DNA from: Ecdyonurus torrentis
Taxonomy: Eukaryota; Arthropoda; Insecta; Ephemeroptera; Heptageniidae
Length of the DNA stretch: 64,000 nt
Assembly: GCA_949318235.1 (NCBI GenBank)
Contig: OX439129.1
Coordinates: 37,295,027-37,359,026 of the forward strand
Direction: 5' to 3'
Below are positions 57,455 to 64,000 of the stretch, in pieces. Every line of letters begins with the position of its first letter. Position 1 is the first letter of the stretch. The notes below the pieces were generated by a model. That model saw nothing but the letters and a program-made list of their open reading frames with translations, did not search any database and was not told the DNA's origin. The translations under genes and the position numbers were made by a program.

Positions 57455-57458
<4 letters not shown>

Positions 57459-57460
57459 GA

Positions 57461-57800
57461 ACATGTTGTACATGTTATAATAGAGGTCCTTTTTGTGGTT
57501 GTTTGAAAATATATAACAGTTTGCCTTTGGAATTAAGAAAACAAAACGACCCAACTAGTTTTAAAAAAGCACTTAAAATCTTTTTATTAAATAAACAATA
57601 TTACTCAGTGGATGAATTTTTACAGGACCAATTCTAATATTTTTGTATCTAATTTTTTTTTCTTTAATATGTTGATTAATGTGTGTGAATGTATTTTATT
57701 GACAATCATTTCTAATTGTGTTTATATATATGTATATATAATGTACAATAACCTAAGCGGATACACTTTTGTGTATTTTGATTGTAGGATGAAAGAAATG
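57461..57800 (+). mobile_element. LINE-type retrotransposon 3' remnant
   Basis: One frame (57482-57637) ends a protein reading RGPFCGCLKIYNSLPLELRK, then FKKALKIFLL and YYSVDEFLQDQF before TAA at 57635-57637. A WN/YNSLP-LR motif followed by FK..LK.xLL and a tail with a tyrosine pair is typical of the extreme C-terminus of non-LTR reverse-transcriptase ORFs of the CR1/jockey-like group. The reverse-transcriptase domain itself is absent, and the (TA)n array lies directly upstream, so it is 5'-truncated. The AT-rich stretch to about 57800 (ending near AATGAATAAATA) is probably its 3' UTR. Confidence 0.6.
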
Positions 57801-58690
57801 AATAAATATATATATTTTGAAAAATATTTTGTACTATTTTCATAATATTTTTTACGATATAAAAAGATTTGGTATTTCATAGTATTTCATAGTGCATGTT
57901 ATAAACAAGCTATTTTTCTCGTCATAGTTGTGTGTTCTAATATATATGCAACTTATTTCAAATGCATACAAAAATTACATAATATATACATAAAAAGAAA
58001 AATAAACTTATATTCAAAAGTTATACATAAGAATCAGTACTATAACAGAAATACCTAGATTAATACTTTTCTCTTGTATTGCGTCAATTCTATAGATTAA
58101 AAAAAAAAAGACTCTAGCCGTATTAGATATACAGACTTGGCAGGAGTGACTTGTATTATTTAGATCAATGCTTGTATAATATAAGTTTTAATGCTTTAGT
58201 CTAAATAAAAATAATAATAATAGTTCAAATAACATACATAAATCACAAACACACACACACACACTCAATAGATCTCAATAAAGTTCATCACAAAATTGAA
58301 CTTTTATCTTACTTTTATTTCAATTTTAAACAAGAAAAAGAATATTTTTTTTTTCAATTTCAATTTTATTAAATTAGATTGTCAAGAGATAAAAAAAATA
58401 CAATACGTTTTCTACTTTAAAATGTTGTTTTCTATACAAACAAAAGAATAATATGAAGGAAACCATTTACTTTTAACTTTAAAAAAAAATCTTATATAAA
58501 AAAAACAACTCTGTCATCATTTTATGTCTGAAAGTCCGGTTATTTGATAACTTGAGGTCTTCTTCTTTATCTTGCTTTTTAAACTTTAACAACACAACTT
58601 GTGTTGTATGTGTACGTACTATTGTGTGTCATACTTTCAACTATGTCTTGTGAAGTTCAGAAAATCAGGAAACTTCATTTTTAACATTGC

Positions 58691-58693
<3 letters not shown>

Positions 58694-58722
<29 letters not shown>
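58694..58722. repeat. (GA)n microsatellite
   Basis: About 14 units. Confidence 0.9.
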
Positions 58723-58725
<3 letters not shown>

Positions 58726-59082
58726 CAGACAAAATATAAAGAAAAAAAATTCTATAAAAACTTTCTATTTCTATTTGTCACATAAATTTTTTCCCTGCAT
58801 CAAAAGCAATATAAACTTGCTAAGTTTTTTTTTTCTTCCAACTAAACGTAAAACTTTTATATATGTATATGAAATATAGATATTTGAAAGATATGGCATT
58901 CTATAAAATTCTTTTCCCCTGAGGTTATACTAATGAATGGTATTTTTTTGTTGAGGTTATGTATATTTATGCTTCAATAAATCTTTAAGTATTTAAATAA
59001 GAATACGTGTAGTACAGTAGTATATAGACATAAATTAATGCACAATATACAACTAATAATGAAGAATGCTTGTAACAAAACT

Positions 59083-59089
<7 letters not shown>

Positions 59090-59120
<31 letters not shown>
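59090..59120. repeat. (GA)n microsatellite
   Basis: About 15 units. Confidence 0.9.
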
Positions 59121-59122
<2 letters not shown>

Positions 59123-59393
59123 CTGATTAAATATTACATAACACTGAAATGTGACACACACACATAAAACTTAAACATAATATAGAAAATTGAAACAACA
59201 ATATTTACATTATGCTCCTTCTATATATGACATGACAATGATTTTTTTTTTATCATAGATAGACGTTTCAATGTCATATTTTTTTCAATTTCCCAAGTTC
59301 TCACAAAGAATAATATTTACACAGCGTGCTTTTAAAAATCGATAAATTCAATATTTGACTGCACACAAGACAAGCAACAAATAATAATAATCT

Positions 59394-59437
59394 AAAAAAA
59401 ATAAAAAAAATAAAAAAAATAAAAAAAATAAAAAAAA
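59394..59437. repeat. (TAAAAAAAA)n nonamer repeat
   Basis: About four to five units of T followed by eight A. Confidence 0.85.
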
Positions 59438-59624
59438 TGAGAGCAAAAGTTTGTTTAGCTGTAACGTATTTATAAAGACATATCAAGTCTTCTTTTTTTT
59501 TTAATAACTTAAATTCACAGCCCCACTCAAAATCAATATTGAGTAATATTTGTTTATTTTTATAACAGCTCAAATTGAAAAAAATTCAATGTTTCAATGA
59601 TTATTTAATTAAGTGTAAAACACT

Positions 59625-59632
<8 letters not shown>

Positions 59633-59715
<83 letters not shown>
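59633..59715. repeat. (TA)n microsatellite
   Basis: About 41 units. Confidence 0.95.
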
Positions 59716-59719
<4 letters not shown>

Positions 59720-60069
59720 CATACACAGATACACAGAATACTGTATATAAATCTAACTTGTTGTAGGGAAAAGCATCTTAAGAATGTTATATTTTTTCAA
59801 ATTAATCATTAAATAAAAAGATAATATAGCTTAGCTCACTCATTCGTAAAACGATTATATTTCAAAATTTTATTTTTATATAAAAGAAGAAACATAGTAA
59901 TCATAATCTTATATATTATATTATATAAAAAATGTTATATGACTTAAATTTATGTTAATAAATTATTTAAATTTCTTCCTCTTTTAAAAGAAATTATTCA
60001 TTTTTGAAAGCAGGATAAGAATTAAAGAGAGAATTTTTTAAGAAATATAAAAAGGAAAGAAATGTTGTA

Positions 60070-60099
60070 AGAAAAAAAAAAAAAAAAAGAAAGAAAGTG

Positions 60100-60128
<29 letters not shown>
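60070..60128. repeat. A-rich tract
   Basis: Two poly(A) runs separated by GAAAGAAAGTG. Confidence 0.9.
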
Positions 60129-60130
<2 letters not shown>

Positions 60131-60301
60131 AGATTAAAAAGTATAAAAGTGTAAATTTTGATACCATAAACTTACAAGGTTGAAAAGAGAGTCATTAAAA
60201 TCTACTTCCTGACTAAGTTAGACTACTTTAGTGTATTATAGTGTGTAAGTAAGTATGTATAATAATACGGTACACAACACTCTGTGCTAAAATAAATTCC
60301 A

Positions 60302-60303
<2 letters not shown>

Positions 60304-60373
<70 letters not shown>

Positions 60374-60437
60374 CGTGGTATACACATATTTACGTTGCAC
60401 ACAGAACAAGTAGGTGTGTGTGTGTGTGTGTGTGTGT
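60304..60437. repeat. (CT)n and (GT)n microsatellites
   Basis: About 32 CT units at 60304-60367 and a GT run at 60413-60437. Confidence 0.95.
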
Positions 60438-60592
60438 CCCATGGTCCCCAAAGTGGCAACTATACATACCGAGTTGAGGTGAATATGCGTACACGGAATT
60501 CTCTGAGGATTTAAAACCAGCTAGCATCAAGTTCAAATTTACTGACAAAATTAAAAAATATTGTTATACTGTATATAAATACAGTATATTAA

Positions 60593-60650
60593 ATATTATA
60601 TACACATATATAATATATAAATTTATATATTATATATGTGTATATAATAT
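60593..60650. repeat. 58-bp perfect AT-rich palindrome
   Basis: Arms 60593-60621 and 60622-60650 are exact reverse complements with no spacer, centred on aaattt. It overlaps the start of the next palindrome by seven bases. Confidence 0.85.
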
Positions 60651-60787
60651 AAAAATGAATTAATACTCACCATATTTCTACGTGTATATGGATGAGTCTG
60701 TGTGTATTTATATATATATATATACACACACAGACTCATCCATATACACGTAGAAATATGGTGAGTATTAATTCATTTTTATATTAT
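60644..60787. repeat. 144-bp inverted repeat with exact 62-bp arms
   Basis: Arms 60644-60705 and 60726-60787 are exact reverse complements around a 20-base AT spacer. The arms include ACTCACCATATTTCTACGTG and GGATGAGTCTGTGTGT, so they are not simple repeats. Exact identity suggests a young element, arm conversion or an assembly fold-back. Confidence 0.85.
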
Positions 60788-60903
60788 TCATAAGTTTATA
60801 AAATTGAAATATATTTAATATTTATAAATTCTTTAATAAATTTTATTTTTAAATTGAAAATTTTAATGATATCTTTGAATAAAATGCATGAACTCCTGTT
60901 CTT

Positions 60904-60904
<1 letters not shown>

Positions 60905-60943
<39 letters not shown>
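60905..60943. repeat. (GA)n microsatellite
   Basis: About 19 units. Confidence 0.95.
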
Positions 60944-60946
<3 letters not shown>

Positions 60947-61414
60947 AACTTATTAGTTTATCGAAAGAATTTACTTTTATTGTATAAAATTTATTTTCTA
61001 CCGTATACGTTTCTTAATTGAACTTAAGTTTTCTTTGATTGCGCTCTCCCGTTTTAAGTATGCTATTTGTTCCTTGTGTTTTAAAGCTTCTTTTAGTTCC
61101 TCTTGATTATTCCTATATATATACGTTTCTTTGCTTGCTATGAAAGAATGTTGAGCATAAATCCAGTGTTTTATACCAACAATGACTTCAATTGCTTTCA
61201 TTAATAAAAACTTTTCTGTATAGTTTTAAAACAATAAACATTTTCATGATTTTAATCAAATGTTTTCTGTATTGTCAAACTTTTCTCTCGCATTATTTTC
61301 AAGTATTATTTTATTATATTTTTCGCTAAAAATAAAAACTTGATTTTCTGCGAATTTTATTTAATTTAATAAATTATCTTTGTAAAGGAGAAAGAGAGAG
61401 ATGGAGAACGAGAA

Positions 61415-61420
<6 letters not shown>

Positions 61421-61487
<67 letters not shown>
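61421..61487. repeat. (GA)n microsatellite
   Basis: About 33 units. Confidence 0.95.
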
Positions 61488-61491
<4 letters not shown>

Positions 61492-61549
61492 GAGAGTTTG
61501 ATACTAACGGGTAGCTTAATATATAATCATATAAAATGCTGTGTATGTA

Positions 61550-61764
61550 CACGGACAAAAATTAATACGTAATAATTATAGTAGCTCATTTTCAGCACAA
61601 TTTGTTTAATACATCATAATTTATGCTATACTGCATAATAATTATGTTGAAAAGCATAATTATTATATTGTACAGCATTATTATTTATGTTTTTATAATT
61701 TAGAGTTATTTATGATATATTACATATACGTAGCATAAATTACGTAATTTATTCTTTCCATGTG
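61550..61764. mobile_element. CACGGA-ended MITE, copy 3 (full length)
   Basis: Close in length and order of internal motifs to the 1676 copy: CACGGACAAAAATTAATACG at the left, the shared TTTTCAGCACAATTTGTT, GCATAAATTACGTAATTTAT near the right, and a diverged end TTTCCATGTG. Confidence 0.7.
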
Positions 61765-61860
61765 TTTGACTGTATACGTATTATAGTACGTACTTTCTTT
61801 TCTTTCAATTTAGCTGTAAAATTTTGTAAAAGTTTCAATAAAATTAAGGACTAGTCCTGA

Positions 61861-61876
61861 GGGGGGGGGGGGGGGG
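61861..61876. repeat. Poly(G) run
   Basis: 16 G. Confidence 0.95.
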
Positions 61877-62196
61877 AGTAACTCTAAAAATAAAAACTAT
61901 TTTATACAAATATTTTTAATTTTCTATAATATCTTAAGAAATGTTATCACAAAGTCTATTTAACAATACCAAATTTCAGACCATATTATTAAACAATAAA
62001 ACATAAAATTTGTATTTGACTTGAATGTAAAATTATACATGACGATGATTTGAAGTAAGCTTTGGGAATTTTGTCGTAAGTTTAACAAGGCTTTGTCTGC
62101 TATGCTGACCTCGCAGTGGTGTGTGTAGTGGCCTGGGCTTGAAAGACACACTAAACAAACAGTCATGAGTTTGTCTGACGATAAAATGGAGCCAAG

Positions 62197-62305
<109 letters not shown>

Positions 62306-62587
62306 ACTCAGAGTTCATTTTCTAAAACTACGCCTCCCTAGTGACTTACTTCACTAGACAAATCTTATACAATATGTAAAGTTTAATTAAAACCAATTAT
62401 TATTATTGTTATTATTATTGTCTTAATGTTATTTGTTTCCATGTCTGTTTTACAAGGATACAATGTAAACAAGTATGTACATAATTAAAGAGCCACTGTA
62501 CTTAAAACAAAATATTATCATCTCTGATAAATCATAAGTTGGGAACATCATATACAATAGAATTATTATTGAGTAATAAAATAACAA

Positions 62588-62702
62588 CTGTTTTGAGGTC
62601 AACTGTAAGCAATTTCACTCACATACACTTCCGTTTCTACATACTGCGCATGTGCAGTACGTAGAGTGAATTGCTTAAAGTTGACTTCAAAACAGTTGCT
62701 TT
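62588..62702. repeat. Imperfect 115-bp palindrome with GC-rich centre
   Basis: CAACTGTTTTGAGGTCAACT at the left returns as AGTTGACTTCAAAACAGTTG at the right. The arms meet at TACTGCGCATGTGCAGTA with no loop. The left arm has about 16 extra bases near 62624-62639. Possibly a short MITE. The centre resembles an NRF1-type site (GCGCATGTGC). Confidence 0.6.
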
Positions 62703-64000
62703 TTTTACTAAACAAAGCTTTGGACAAATTTTGTAAAGTAGGCATCCCGTTTTACAATTTCTATTGCATTCTAGTATTGATGATATCATAAATCTAAGCA
62801 GTTGCCTCCTTAACCCCAGTTTGTTTATGGCTATACAGATTAAGAAACAAAAATACATATATTTATGTATAATAATCACATCTCATGATTTATCAGTTGT
62901 TGATGGTTTGCATAAATAAACCTTATAATAATTTTTAAAGGCAAATTCAGTTTTTATCATAGGTGTATCAATTTATATAATCAAAGTTCCTTCAGTTTTC
63001 TTAAGACAGGTTGTTCAAAGAGTTCAATAGTAACTTAACTATTGTCTAATAAACTTATGACGTCTGCTTCTCCTTAAAAGGTATTACCAAATTGTAAAGT
63101 TACAAAATATAACCAAAACTACCATACCCAAAGAATAAAATGCAAATATATTTAAGTCATAAAAATTCATTAAAAACATCACAACGCATTTTTTTTTTTT
63201 TTTTTTTTTAGTTCTTTATCAAAATTGTATAATGAGAAAATATTTTTAAATACATAATGAAAATGAAAAGTGAAGCTGTAAATGAAAATAGCATTACATT
63301 TTTTTTTTTCTTTTTAAATTGCTCTAAAAGAATTTTAGTGAAAATAGTTTCATGAATTCCTATCACACTTTCTATACTATACTAAAAGTACTTTTAAACT
63401 TTATAGAATCATACAGTATATAGAACAAAAACGCTTTGAGCTACATGGTAAGTTATATATTATAGCATGGGATTTTAGAGTATCAAACGTGACTAAAAAG
63501 TCTTACTTTTCACTGGTTCTCAAATTCAAACTCTCTACAATATAGCTTAAATATAACTTAAGTTTAAAGCTTTTAATCTTAAAATGTAAAATTTATATTG
63601 CATTGTATCATGTTTAATATTAATCTTGGTCAGTTTATGTAAGCAACAGGTCTGTTTCTGTTTACTATACAACCATATAATAATAATTTTATTATCATTT
63701 TTTATTTGTTTTTCATAACATTATATTAAATGTATAGTAATATGGTATAGAATTATTTTATATTTAAAAAAATAAAACAAAAAATTGTTGAAGTAACAAA
63801 AAAATCCCTTTAAAATAGAACTTTTAATACAAGATTTAAAAAAAAATGCGTATTAACATTTTCAGTCATAATGAATCTGAATGCTGAGATATATATATTT
63901 TTTTTACATAAATAAACAGTTAGAATTAACATTAAGTAATAAATCAACCAATTAATCCTTATTTAAATTTTAAATCATAATTTTTTTAACGCTTTATTTA
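62703..64000. other. AT-rich, no gene seen
   Basis: A T run at 63190-63210. The minus-strand open frame 62637-62879 lies partly in the palindrome and is not supported. Confidence 0.6.

Larger units (their letters stand above)
57801..59393. other. AT-rich, no gene seen
   Basis: Short CA and GA runs only. Confidence 0.6.

Overview
The window is AT-rich, intron-rich eukaryotic nuclear DNA, most likely from an invertebrate animal. The evidence is GT-AG introns of 0.27 to 18.9 kb, very many long (TA)n, (CT/GA)n and homopolymer tracts, short inverted-repeat DNA elements flanked by TTAA or TA, one tRNA-derived SINE and a scrap of a LINE-type retrotransposon. I see no operon, ribosome-binding site, CRISPR array, rRNA gene or organellar sequence. 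I cannot name the species or phylum from this sequence alone.

Only one protein-coding gene can be supported. Nine plus-strand exons between 8905 and 37609 join in one open frame with matching splice phases. They encode the last 588 residues of a protein whose start lies upstream, in the window or before it. The visible part looks mostly disordered. In order it has a Ser-rich segment, a Glu/Asp/Ser acid tract, a Ser/Thr/Pro tract, a helical segment, a run of six histidines, a four-residue His-pair repeat and a C-terminal coiled coil. I do not recognise the family. A weaker second candidate is a promoter plus short first exon at about 55550-55740 (paired CCAAT boxes, TATA-like box, HSE-like motif, good splice donor), with no downstream exon found.

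Layout: 1-8904 is non-genic sequence with a SINE and two copies of a CACGGA-ended element. 8905-37609 is the gene, whose introns carry fold-back elements, partial DNA elements and microsatellites. 37610-55500 is intergenic, with its 3' UTR at the start and a cluster of DNA elements at 46.8-50.7 kb. 55500-64000 holds the promoter candidate, a 120-bp mirrored repeat pair, a LINE 3' remnant, two adjacent perfect palindromes and more microsatellites.

The most notable structure outside the gene is a set of unrelated non-autonomous repeat families. Two have TTAA ends. In one of these, the two hairpin arms agree with each other at positions where the two copies differ. Several of these families, and one coding exon, carry the perfect CRE octamer TGACGTCA, which I count ten times in the window. 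Most open frames elsewhere are translations of dinucleotide repeats and are not reported as genes.
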